Source: CAZAGD01 sp049699975
GTDB taxonomy: Bacteria > Desulfobacterota > SM23-61
Length of the DNA stretch: 5,487 nucleotides
Direction: 5' to 3'
Assembly: GCA_049699975.1 (NCBI GenBank)
Contig: JBNAWB010000221.1
Span: forward strand, 1-5,487
Within the stretch, counting starts at the first letter, position 1, and every line of letters starts with the position of its first letter. This document shows, in pieces, positions 1-5,474 of this stretch. A program made the position numbers and the translations under genes. Under the pieces are notes generated by a model. That model was not told the origin of the DNA. It ran no database searches and saw only the letters and a list, made by a program, of their open reading frames with translations.

Positions 1-285
1 GGAAAACCAGAATATGCTACTCATCAACCTGGGCTCAATCGCGAAGCTACAGAATTTATCATCAATCAAGGGGCAATAAATTTTGGCGTTGATAATACAA
101 GTCCTGATGTCTTTTGGGATAAGACTTATCCATGTCATATGGTATGCAGAGAAAGAAAAATAACGCATCTGGAAAATCTTTGTAACTTAGATAAGCTAGT
201 AGGAAAAAGGTTCACTTTTGTTGCTCTACCTCTTAAAATTAGGAAAGGAACTGGATCACCCGTCCGAGCAATAGCTATTATTTAA
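1..285 (+). CDS. Cyclase-family metal-dependent hydrolase, C-terminal part (5' end outside window)
   Basis: Frame 1 is open from the first base to TAA at 283-285, giving 94 residues of a protein whose N-terminus lies upstream of the window. The residues match the C-terminal half of the cyclase/kynurenine formamidase family (PF04199): HPGLNREAT, then FGVDNTSPD, then a His in PCHM (visible residue 46), a Glu in HLENL (residue 58), and the closing LPLKIRKGTGSPVRA. In characterised bacterial KynB enzymes the last two metal ligands are a His and a Glu twelve residues apart, which is exactly the spacing seen here. The family's first metal motif (HxGTHxDxPxH) would be off-window. Members hydrolyse formylkynurenine, isatin or other amide/cyclic substrates; the substrate here cannot be read from this fragment. 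The gene is convergent with everything else in the window, so it is not part of the minus-strand operon. Confidence 0.88.
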   Translation, partial: GKPEYATHQPGLNREATEFIINQGAINFGVDNTSPDVFWDKTYPCHMVCRERKITHLENLCNLDKLVGKRFTFVALPLKIRKGTGSPVRAIAII

Positions 286-349
286 ATTTAATAAGGACCT
301 TAAAAAAATTATTAAGATAAATCATGAGCGTCCATATTATGTTATTAAA

Positions 350-380
350 AATCCTCATTTTGTTAAGCAAAATGAGGATT
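350..380. terminator. 13-bp perfect hairpin between convergent units, probable terminator
   Basis: AATCCTCATTTTG (350-362) and CAAAATGAGGATT (368-380) are exact reverse complements around a 5-nt loop. Read on the minus strand the stem runs into a T-run (GGATTTTTAATAAC), so it fits a rho-independent terminator for the minus-strand operon that once ended with the larA-like gene. On the plus strand it lies 65 bp beyond the cyclase stop but is followed by AAATAGG, a poor U-tract, so termination of the cyclase transcript is less certain. The stem is AT-rich. The rest of 286-536 shows no gene. Confidence 0.6.
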
Positions 381-536
381 AAATAGGTGTTAAACATTTT
401 ATTTAACTTGAATTGGCCTATTTTAAAAGCATTTTAAAACCGTGGATGTTCCATGTTTTTTATATATGGGCATCTATAATGCCAAAGAACAATTTATTTC
501 TTAAATTGAACTTATTATCGGCAGGATTTTAATATT

Positions 537-1386
537 TTATGATATTTCCATTTTTTCCGCTTCCTTTAGTAACACATTTAAATTATCAATATTCTCTAAT
601 TTATATTTTCATTTCTAATCATGAAGTCCTTTAGGTATACCCCATTTCCCATAAAGAAAAAACTTACTTTTGCATCCTTGTCATGTTGGGCTATGGCCAT
701 ATTAATGCTTCCGCTACTGAATAAAAAGCTGGTATCTTTAATTCTTTGAAAATGGAAATTTTTTCTTTTTCTGTCATCACAAAGACTTCCTTTTTGGCCA
801 TTACCTCTATTATAGGACTCCATAGACCTCCATGCAAAAATTGCTGCTTACCATAGAAAAAATCTTCAAATAGTTTTTCTCTATTTTCGTTTGTAAAAGG
901 CAAATAATCCTTAGCTTAAGCAAAATGAGCTAACCCTCCTGGCGCTGGAAGACAAAAAATTATCGTGCCTTTATCTTTAACAAAAAAATCGAGGTTTTCG
1001 ATTGCCCAACAAAAGTGAGTAAAAAATTTATCCCCTGGGAAAGAACCACTGATTCCTATATTTAGTTCTCCTCCCGGAATTGAGGAAAGGTCAAAAGAAT
1101 AATAACGGCCATATGCTTTAACTAATTTGCGGTTAGCAGCTAATGTTTCACCAACTTCTATATTGATAATTTGCTATATGGGATCAACTCCCATTGCGAC
1201 ACAGCCTCAGTGGGGAGAGGGCTTGCCCTGTGGAGTAAGTTCTAATATTCCACAGGATGGTTTAAGCTTTAATACGCCATAGGGCAGGAGTGAGGATGGA
1301 ACCATTAAAATTTCCAATAATAATCTACCCCTTCAGTGTGGGATGACAATAATTCTAACGATTTTTGTTTGACCAAATTTGATCAC
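537..1386 (-). pseudogene. Decayed LarA-like (lactate racemase family, DUF2088) gene
   Basis: No full-length frame survives, but one minus-strand frame from 1200 to about 715 reads as the C-terminal half of the LarA family: VAMGVDPI, IEVGETLAANRKLVKAYGR, ISGSFPGDKFF, DKGTIIF, then TEKEKISIFKELKIPAFYS. These align with the family pattern (A-x-G-x-D, the G-x-x-P-x-D segment, the GGTII strand, and a closing 'pa-x-s-x-x-eAl'). In-frame stops are TGA at 1207-1209, TAG at 1174-1176 and TAA at 916-918. The frame shifts near 700-715 (AEAL continues as MAIAQHDKDAKV...GNGVYL) and again near 597, ending at TAA 537-539. Upstream, GTG at 1384-1386 overlaps the preceding dehydrogenase stop by one base and opens VIKFGQTK, which resembles a LarA N-terminus; this part is less certain. 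About 280 codons remain against roughly 430 in the family, so the middle is lost. The segment FFFMGNGVYL also resembles DsrE proteins, an alternative for the last 60 codons. Confidence 0.66.
1205..1295. repeat. Imperfect palindromic repeat inside the larA-like pseudogene
   Basis: The segment opens with CCTCA (1205-1209) and closes with TGAGG (1291-1295). Inside it TGCCCTGTGGAGT (1224-1236) pairs with ACGCCATAGGGCA (1274-1286) with two mismatches. An 8-bp exact arm pair CCTGTGGA (1227-1234)/TCCACAGG (1249-1256) forms an alternative shorter hairpin. The block is GC-richer than its surroundings and coincides with the point where LarA similarity fades. This suggests a small non-autonomous palindromic element inserted in, or marking the deletion in, the dead gene. 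No target-site duplication was identified. Confidence 0.45.
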
Positions 1387-2477
1387 TATAAAACAGGCAA
1401 AAGATCACCTCCATATTTTTTCACCTCGGCCATGTAGCGGAGTCTTTCTTCAGCTAAGCGATCAGCCGCAAGGTAAGTTGGAATATTATCCCGCTTGCTA
1501 ATCTCTATGACCCTTTCCATCGTTTGGTAAATGCGCAGTACTTTTTCTCTTCCCCGTTCGAAATTGACCTGGCCACTCTCTAGGCGATCAGTATCGAAGA
1601 TTGTGCCCCCGGCATTAGTTATATAATCCGGTGCATAAAGAATCCCCATCTTATGTACTAACTCTCCATGACGTTCTTCCTTTAACTGATTATTGGCGCA
1701 ACCACAGATTATCTTGCATTTTAACCTTTTTAACGTATCATCATTAATGGTGGCTCCTAAGGCACACGGCGAATAAATCTCCACTGGCAGATTATAAATT
1801 TCTTCTGGAGCTACTGCTTTAACCTCAAATTCTTTTACCGCTCGTTCTACTCTCTCCTTATTAATATCAGTCACGATAACTTCCGCCTTCTGCTCCTGCA
1901 ACTGCTTAACTACATGATAACCAACAGCTCCCAAACCCTGCACCGAAACAGTTCTGCCTTCCAAATTATCAGTCCCAAAAATCTCCTTCACGCATGCCCG
2001 CATCGCCTGAATCGTACCCAGAGCCGTCATCGGCGCAATATCCCCAGCTCCCCCTAAGTAGGTCGGTAAAGTAACTACATAAGGAGTCTCCATGCGTATA
2101 AACTCCATATCTCTTATGGTAGTCCCCACATCTTCACCCGCAAGATATTTGCCACCTAAGCGATTTATAAATTTACCCAATGCGCGAAATATCGGCTCTC
2201 TATCCTTCCGGTATGGATCACCAATAATTACCGTCTTCCCACCTCCAAGATTAACCCCTGCTGCCGCATATTTATAAGTCATCCCCCGAGCAAGTCTTAA
2301 AGCATCCTCAATGGCCTCCATCTCTGATTTGTATAACCACATCCGACACCCACCTGTGGCTGGCCCAAGAGTGGTATCATGGATAGCGATTATCGCTTTC
2401 AATCCTATAGCCCTGTCCTGACAAAGAAAGAGATTCTCATAATCATACTTCTCCATATACCCCAAAATACTCTCCAT
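1386..2477 (-). CDS. Leucine dehydrogenase family (Glu/Leu/Phe/Val) amino-acid dehydrogenase
   Basis: The 363-residue protein (Bacillus leucine dehydrogenase is 364) is co-linear with the family. It would reversibly deaminate an amino acid to its 2-oxo acid with NAD(H) in the cytoplasm. Visible landmarks: MEKYDYENL near the start; IAIHDTTLGPATGG (31-43); substrate-binding Lys69 in MTYK; catalytic Lys81 in GGGK; Asp116 in GEDVGTT; NAD-binding GLGAVG at 181-186 with Asp204 after the second strand, favouring NAD over NADP; CANNQL (260-265); YITNAGG (285-291). The ATG at 2475-2477 has an AAAGGAGG Shine-Dalgarno at 2483-2490, five bases away. It lies 11 bp behind the DUF362 gene, whose stop codon overlaps that Shine-Dalgarno, so the two are probably translationally coupled. 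Several pocket residues differ from true leucine dehydrogenase (see findings), so the preferred amino acid is uncertain and I give no symbol. Confidence 0.93.
   Translation of the reverse strand: MESILGYMEKYDYENLFLCQDRAIGLKAIIAIHDTTLGPATGGCRMWLYKSEMEAIEDALRLARGMTYKYAAAGVNLGGGKTVIIGDPYRKDREPIFRALGKFINRLGGKYLAGEDVGTTIRDMEFIRMETPYVVTLPTYLGGAGDIAPMTALGTIQAMRACVKEIFGTDNLEGRTVSVQGLGAVGYHVVKQLQEQKAEVIVTDINKERVERAVKEFEVKAVAPEEIYNLPVEIYSPCALGATINDDTLKRLKCKIICGCANNQLKEERHGELVHKMGILYAPDYITNAGGTIFDTDRLESGQVNFERGREKVLRIYQTMERVIEISKRDNIPTYLAADRLAEERLRYMAEVKKYGGDLLPVL
1403..1412 (-). promoter_or_regulatory. Strong internal Shine-Dalgarno at the end of the dehydrogenase gene
   Basis: The last codons of the dehydrogenase contain GGAGGTGATC on the minus strand, a ten-base complement to the 3' end of 16S rRNA. 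It sits 16 nt before the GTG at 1384-1386 that may begin the larA-like remnant. The spacing is long. It may be a relic of coupled translation into the lost gene, or only the codons for Gly-Gly-Asp. Confidence 0.35.
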
Positions 2478-2482
2478 TTTTT

Positions 2483-2490
2483 CCTCCTTT
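2483..2490 (-). promoter_or_regulatory. Ribosome binding site of the dehydrogenase, overlapping the upstream stop
   Basis: AAAGGAGG on the minus strand lies five bases before the dehydrogenase ATG and shares two bases (2489-2490) with the TAA stop (2489-2491) of the DUF362 gene. This arrangement fixes the start and indicates that ribosomes finishing DUF362 can re-initiate on the dehydrogenase. Confidence 0.85.
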
Positions 2491-3694
2491 AAACTTCGGT
2501 AGATTCTAAATCACCCTCTGCATACATCCTTTTGGCCTTACCTCGCTCGCCAATTATGGCTTGAACTACATAAGCATTATTCGGGGGACAACCCCGCACA
2601 TGTCTCCTGCCCCTTTTCCCTTCTGGCACACATTTACCTACGGAAACCAATTCCTCATAAACAATAGAAGAAGGAATCTCCGGATCTCCAGTAATTACTA
2701 ACACTCCCGGAAGATACCTAAGCTGATTGGCATTGCGCATATCCACTAAAGCACTCATCACTGTATTGCGACATCCCGTACAGGTTATGCCTCCATGAAG
2801 CAAATGGAAGCCCTCTACTTGCACGGGATTATCTTCTGTCGAACGAAGAAAACGACGACCAACCTTTTCTATCGGTTCTCCTAATATCTCAATTTTTTCT
2901 TTTTGATATGTCCCTACACCTCTCTTTGCAGCTTCTACAGTCAAGGGTATTTCTTCGGGTTCAAAACCCATAATCCTTCCACAGACAGCATCCACCGCCA
3001 CCAAATCTTTTCCGGCAATGATCAAGTCCATCTCCACCGGCCTGCCAAATACTGGACCCAATCCTTCTTGACAATAAATCGCATCCACAATTGCTAACTT
3101 AGGCTTCAAAGCGGCCAGCAGATCGACAACCCCACCAAATAAGCCTTCTTGATGCATCAATCTCTTATATCTATCAGAAAGCAACCCTTTTAACTTCTTA
3201 ATGGCACAGGTAATCTCAGTCTGATCATGAGTCTTCATCTTGGGCAGAGAAATAATTACATCTGCCTCCTGCACTAAACGATAACTTTCAATCTCGGAAA
3301 AAACCTTGCCATTAGGCACAGGAATCATGACTTTTGCAGTCTTTTTCAAATCAATTACCTCATATCCCGCTTCTCGCAATTTTTTATATCCCGACTCTTC
3401 TATAATTTTTTCACTGTCCACTCCCACCGCAGAAGATTCAGCAATGATTGGCCGTGCTCCCATTCCCTTGATAATATCAGCTACAGCTCGAACCACCTCG
3501 GGCTGAGTAATACACCCCTTTTCTGTTTCTGTCGGCGGAGCCACCCAGCTTGGGTTCAAAAGCACTTTCATACCTGGCCTAATTATTTCTCTAAATCCTG
3601 CAATTAGGTTAATGGTTCCTTCCACGGCCTGACGAATTGCTGGCCAATCTGGCTTAGATTTAGTCTTCACGATGGCTACTTGCTTCTTGAGCAT
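2489..3694 (-). CDS. DUF362 domain-containing protein with C-terminal cysteine motif
   Basis: The 401-residue protein reads as a DUF362 (PF04015) member throughout residues 5-285: VLLNPSWV (44-51), CITQPEVVRAV (61-71), AESSAVG (85-91), the family's strongest block DVIISLPKMKTHDQTE (145-160) followed by CAIKKLKGLL, then LAIVDAIYCQEGLGP (200-214) and DLVAVDAVCGRIMGF (230-244). The biochemical role of DUF362 proteins is not established. Residues 290-380 form a separate tail with Cys305 and Cys308 in GGITCTGCRN, then Cys355 and Cys369 (RGCPPN), a CxxC...C...C set that could bind a metal or a single Fe-S cluster. It is not the CxxCxxCxxxCP ferredoxin domain that some DUF362 proteins carry. No signal peptide or membrane segment is evident, so it is probably cytosolic. 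The start ATG has AAAGGAG (3702-3708) seven bases upstream. It follows the PLD gene by 50 bp without a terminator and precedes the dehydrogenase by 11 bp. Confidence 0.9.
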   Translation of the reverse strand: MLKKQVAIVKTKSKPDWPAIRQAVEGTINLIAGFREIIRPGMKVLLNPSWVAPPTETEKGCITQPEVVRAVADIIKGMGARPIIAESSAVGVDSEKIIEESGYKKLREAGYEVIDLKKTAKVMIPVPNGKVFSEIESYRLVQEADVIISLPKMKTHDQTEITCAIKKLKGLLSDRYKRLMHQEGLFGGVVDLLAALKPKLAIVDAIYCQEGLGPVFGRPVEMDLIIAGKDLVAVDAVCGRIMGFEPEEIPLTVEAAKRGVGTYQKEKIEILGEPIEKVGRRFLRSTEDNPVQVEGFHLLHGGITCTGCRNTVMSALVDMRNANQLRYLPGVLVITGDPEIPSSIVYEELVSVGKCVPEGKRGRRHVRGCPPNNAYVVQAIIGERGKAKRMYAEGDLESTEV

Positions 3695-3701
3695 CAGAAA
3701 G

Positions 3702-3708
3702 CTCCTTT
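3702..3708 (-). promoter_or_regulatory. Ribosome binding site of the DUF362 gene
   Basis: AAAGGAG on the minus strand is seven bases from the ATG at 3692-3694. It supports that start and is much stronger than the site in front of the PLD gene, so DUF362 is likely translated independently of its upstream neighbour. Confidence 0.8.
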
Positions 3709-3744
3709 CCCTTTTATTTTTGCTCTATTACTATCCCTTAATGC

Positions 3745-4899
3745 CTATAAATAAGAGCGAAACCAGGAAAAAAATGTACCCAGGGCCCTTTCGTGTAAAG
3801 GCCAACGGGATTGTTCTTCCTCAGTAATGGGAATTGATTCTAATAGGTCTTGTTGAAAAAGTTCTTCCATTTCCTTGCCCAAATTCGCATCTAAAATACC
3901 AACCCCACATTCGTAGTTATAATTAAGGGAACGGGCGTCTAAATTGGCTGAGCCCACTATAGCCCAAGTTCCATCAAAAATCATCGTCTTCGCGTGCAAA
4001 ATGCGGGGCTGATAATGAAAAATTTGTACCCCTTCCCGCATCAAAGTTTTATAATATGTTCGCCCCACATAAGCTATTAATCGCAAGTCACTCTTCCCAG
4101 GTAGAATTATCTTTACATCTACCCCGCGTCTGGCCGCCCTTAAAAGAGCATAAAGAAATTTACGGGTCGGAATAAAATAGGCCATGGTTAAATGAATGGA
4201 TTTCCTGGCTGAATGAACACTAAACTGCAATAATTTATTGAGCGCCTGCATGCTCTTCCGCGATGAGGAAAAAAAGGGCAATACTTTAATATCTTCTTCT
4301 TGTTTTGTCTCTTTGAGGGAAATTGTGTCAACTCCTATTTCTTTTCCTCCGCAATCTTTCCAAACCTCCCAGAAAGAATTAAGCATGGGCAAAACAGCCG
4401 GGCCTTTGATTTGCACACCCGTATCCCGCCAACCGGCTACTTTTCTTTTGCGAAACCCGTGGTATTCATCGCCGACGTTTAGCCCCCCAGTAAAACCCAT
4501 TTCTCCATCTACCACGACTAATTTACGATGATCTCGGTGAAAATAAAGATTGGGACGGAAGATATTGGGCGGATGAAAGGCTCGGACCTGAACCCCGGCG
4601 GATTTCAAATAATTCCAGAATTTATCAGAGGTAGAGAGGGAACCAAAATGATCATAGATCAAAAAAACTTTTACTCCCTCCCGACTTTTTTTATTGAGTA
4701 ATTCCGCTAATTCCCAACCAGTTTCATCATCGCGAAAGATATAGAATTCAACGCAAATTTGCCTTTCTGCTTTTTTTATGGAATCAAAAACGGCGCCGAA
4801 AGCGGAAACTCCATCTTTTAATATTTTTACAGAATTTGCGGTCAAAAAAGAAGTTGCTGATATTCTTTCAATGGCCTTCTGGAAAGCGTTTTCATTCAT
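3745..4899 (-). CDS. Phospholipase D family protein, cardiolipin synthase-like
   Basis: The 384-residue protein contains both HKD motifs of the PLD superfamily. The first is HRKLVVVD with His124, Lys126 and Asp131, followed by GFTGGLNVGDEY. The second is HAKTMIFD with His302, Lys304 and Asp309, followed by VGSANLDARS. The two histidines would form the phosphoenzyme and protonate the leaving group. The closest functional type is bacterial cardiolipin synthase, which joins two phosphatidylglycerols (or PG and PE) to make cardiolipin at the inner membrane. Unlike ClsA it has no N-terminal transmembrane hairpin, so it is ClsB-like in architecture; YFIPTRKFLYALLRAARRGV (241-260) matches the cardiolipin synthase core. 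Phosphatidylserine synthase or another PLD transferase cannot be excluded. The ATG at 4897-4899 is the only plausible start, since an in-frame stop lies at 4915-4917 and the next Met is residue 134, but it has no good Shine-Dalgarno. It is the first gene of the presumed three-gene operon. Confidence 0.9.
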   Translation of the reverse strand: MNENAFQKAIERISATSFLTANSVKILKDGVSAFGAVFDSIKKAERQICVEFYIFRDDETGWELAELLNKKSREGVKVFLIYDHFGSLSTSDKFWNYLKSAGVQVRAFHPPNIFRPNLYFHRDHRKLVVVDGEMGFTGGLNVGDEYHGFRKRKVAGWRDTGVQIKGPAVLPMLNSFWEVWKDCGGKEIGVDTISLKETKQEEDIKVLPFFSSSRKSMQALNKLLQFSVHSARKSIHLTMAYFIPTRKFLYALLRAARRGVDVKIILPGKSDLRLIAYVGRTYYKTLMREGVQIFHYQPRILHAKTMIFDGTWAIVGSANLDARSLNYNYECGVGILDANLGKEMEELFQQDLLESIPITEEEQSRWPLHERALGTFFSWFRSYL

Positions 4900-4923
4900 T
4901 TTGGAGCTTAAATTTTATTACAA

Positions 4924-4952
4924 ATTATAAAAAGTAGGCGAAAATCAATAAA
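4924..4952 (-). promoter_or_regulatory. Putative promoter of the PLD-DUF362-dehydrogenase operon
   Basis: On the minus strand a consensus -10 box TATAAT (4924-4929) is preceded at 17 bp by a weak -35, TTTATT (4947-4952). It lies just past the ferredoxin terminator and about 25 bp before the PLD start codon. This predicts a leader of only about 18 nt, in keeping with the lack of a clear ribosome binding site. Confidence 0.5.
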
Positions 4953-4998
4953 ATATAAAAGCGATGAAAAGCTTTTGCGCTCCCCATCGCTTTTATAT
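4953..4998 (-). terminator. Rho-independent terminator of the ferredoxin gene
   Basis: ATATAAAAGCGATG (4953-4966) and CATCGCTTTTATAT (4985-4998) are perfect 14-bp complements around an 18-nt loop that itself contains AAAAGCTTTT. On the minus strand the stem ends CATCGCTTTTATATTTTATT, a U-rich tail. It begins 34 bp beyond the ferredoxin stop and separates that gene from the downstream operon. The symmetry means it could also stop plus-strand transcripts. Confidence 0.85.
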
Positions 4999-5031
4999 AT
5001 CTTGGCCTAAACCTCTGGGAAATTTGAAAAA

Positions 5032-5217
5032 TCAAACTTCTTTTACAGTGATCGCCCCAGTAGGACATACCTCCACACAACTTTCACAGCCTAAACACTC
5101 GTCCATATTCACTGGTTCTGATTTACCGTCTTTAATCTCAAAAACGCCAGCAGGACAAGTATCCACACATTCCCCTTTGCCGTCACATTTTTCTTTATCC
5201 ACAGTTACCTGATACAT
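5032..5217 (-). CDS. Ferredoxin, [3Fe-4S][4Fe-4S] (7Fe) type related to D. africanus ferredoxin III
   Basis: This 61-residue electron carrier has two cluster-binding halves. The second motif is complete, C41-x2-C44-x2-C47-x3-C51-P. The first is C11-x5-C17-x3-C21-P and lacks the usual second cysteine; residue 14 is Lys. By the standard ligand-swapping rule Cys41, 44, 47 and 21 hold one [4Fe-4S] cluster, while Cys11, 17 and 51 are left for a [3Fe-4S] cluster. From memory of the family, the closest known protein is the 61-residue 7Fe ferredoxin III of Desulfovibrio africanus, which shares the GEC-VD-CP and DECLGCESCVEVC segments but has Asp14. It is cytosolic and would pass electrons between oxidoreductases; its partner is not identifiable here. 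The ATG at 5215-5217 has GGAGGTGA twelve bases upstream, strong but distant. It is a single-gene transcription unit with its own promoter and terminator. Confidence 0.93.
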   Translation of the reverse strand: MYQVTVDKEKCDGKGECVDTCPAGVFEIKDGKSEPVNMDECLGCESCVEVCPTGAITVKEV

Positions 5218-5229
5218 AGCTCTGTTTTT

Positions 5230-5240
5230 TCACCTCCCTT
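5230..5240 (-). promoter_or_regulatory. Extended Shine-Dalgarno of the ferredoxin gene
   Basis: AAGGGAGGTGA on the minus strand includes an eight-base match (GGAGGTGA) to the anti-Shine-Dalgarno. Its end is 12 nt from the ATG, longer than usual. No in-frame start codon lies closer, so the ATG is retained. Confidence 0.65.
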
Positions 5241-5285
5241 ACGATGTTTTGTATATTATTTTATTTTTTCCCTGCTCGTATTTAA

Positions 5286-5299
5286 ATGATGAGCATCAT
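5286..5299. promoter_or_regulatory. Palindrome in the ferredoxin leader, possible operator
   Basis: ATGATG (5286-5291) and CATCAT (5294-5299) are exact inverted 6-bp arms around two bases. The site lies about 20-33 bp downstream of the predicted transcription start, a position where a bound repressor could block elongation. No regulator is encoded in the window and I do not recognise the motif with certainty. Confidence 0.3.
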
Positions 5300-5325
5300 A
5301 GGAAACTACTCAACGAACAAAAGCA

Positions 5326-5369
5326 AATATATCTATAAATTCCATGGATTGTCAATCAAAAAATTTTTT
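5326..5369 (-). promoter_or_regulatory. Strong sigma-70-type promoter of the ferredoxin gene with A/T tract
   Basis: On the minus strand a perfect -35 TTGACA (5350-5355) is separated by 18 bp from a -10 TATATT (5326-5331). Immediately upstream A6 (5358-5363) and T6 (5364-5369) form an intrinsically bent, UP-element-like tract. The predicted start near 5319 gives a leader of about 100 nt. The short inverted repeat GATTG-A-CAATC overlaps the -35 box and might be an operator. Confidence 0.7.
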
Positions 5370-5402
5370 ATTACTCGAAGCGATTAAATATCTACACTTA
5401 TT

Positions 5403-5474
5403 CCCCTCATCCTCCTCTCTCCCCATGCGTGCGGAGAGGGTTAGGTCGGAATCGACTCGTACCGAGGTGAGGGG
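5403..5474. repeat. GC-rich palindromic intergenic repeat with branched fold
   Basis: The outer arms CCCCTCA (5403-5409) and TGAGGGG (5468-5474) extend by CCTC/GAGG with one bulged base. Inside are two small hairpins: CTCTCC (5417-5422)/GGAGAG (5433-5438) and TCGG (5446-5449)/CCGA (5462-5465). Together they can fold as a three-way junction. The composition differs sharply from the AT-rich DNA beside it. It resembles dispersed extragenic palindromic repeats; copies elsewhere cannot be seen from this window. It ends 13 bp before the window edge. Confidence 0.6.

Noticed and set aside
288..315. Inverted repeat TTAATAA/TTATTAA just after the cyclase stop as a terminator
   Set aside because: Only seven A/T pairs with a 14-nt loop; too unstable, and expected by chance in such AT-rich DNA.
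596..823. A short minus-strand open frame whose middle (MAIAQHDKDAKV...FFFMGNGVYL) looks like a DsrE-family protein
   Set aside because: It directly continues the LarA-like C-terminus after one frameshift and is too short and broken for an intact DsrE gene. Kept only as an alternative for the end of the pseudogene.
1325..1347. CTACCCCTTCAGTGTGGGATGAC as a copy of a dispersed GTCATCCC-type repeat
   Set aside because: Only a vague resemblance and no second copy in the window.
1369..1384. Near-palindrome TGATCAAATTTGGTCA (minus strand) after the dehydrogenase stop as operator or terminator
   Set aside because: It has no loop for a hairpin, no T-run and one mismatch, and lies in the likely pseudogene N-terminus.
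4238..4531. A 97-codon plus-strand open frame
   Set aside because: It is antisense to the well-supported PLD gene across its HKD-1 region, has no ribosome binding site and gives a Ser/Pro-rich product typical of a shadow frame.
4964..5212. An 82-codon plus-strand open frame opposite the ferredoxin
   Set aside because: It lies antisense to an unmistakable ferredoxin and starts inside the terminator hairpin.
5282..5299. Five-codon leader peptide (Met-Met-Leu-Ile-Ile-stop, minus strand) in the ferredoxin leader
   Set aside because: It has no ribosome binding site or attenuator hairpin and is explained by the ATGATG/CATCAT palindrome.
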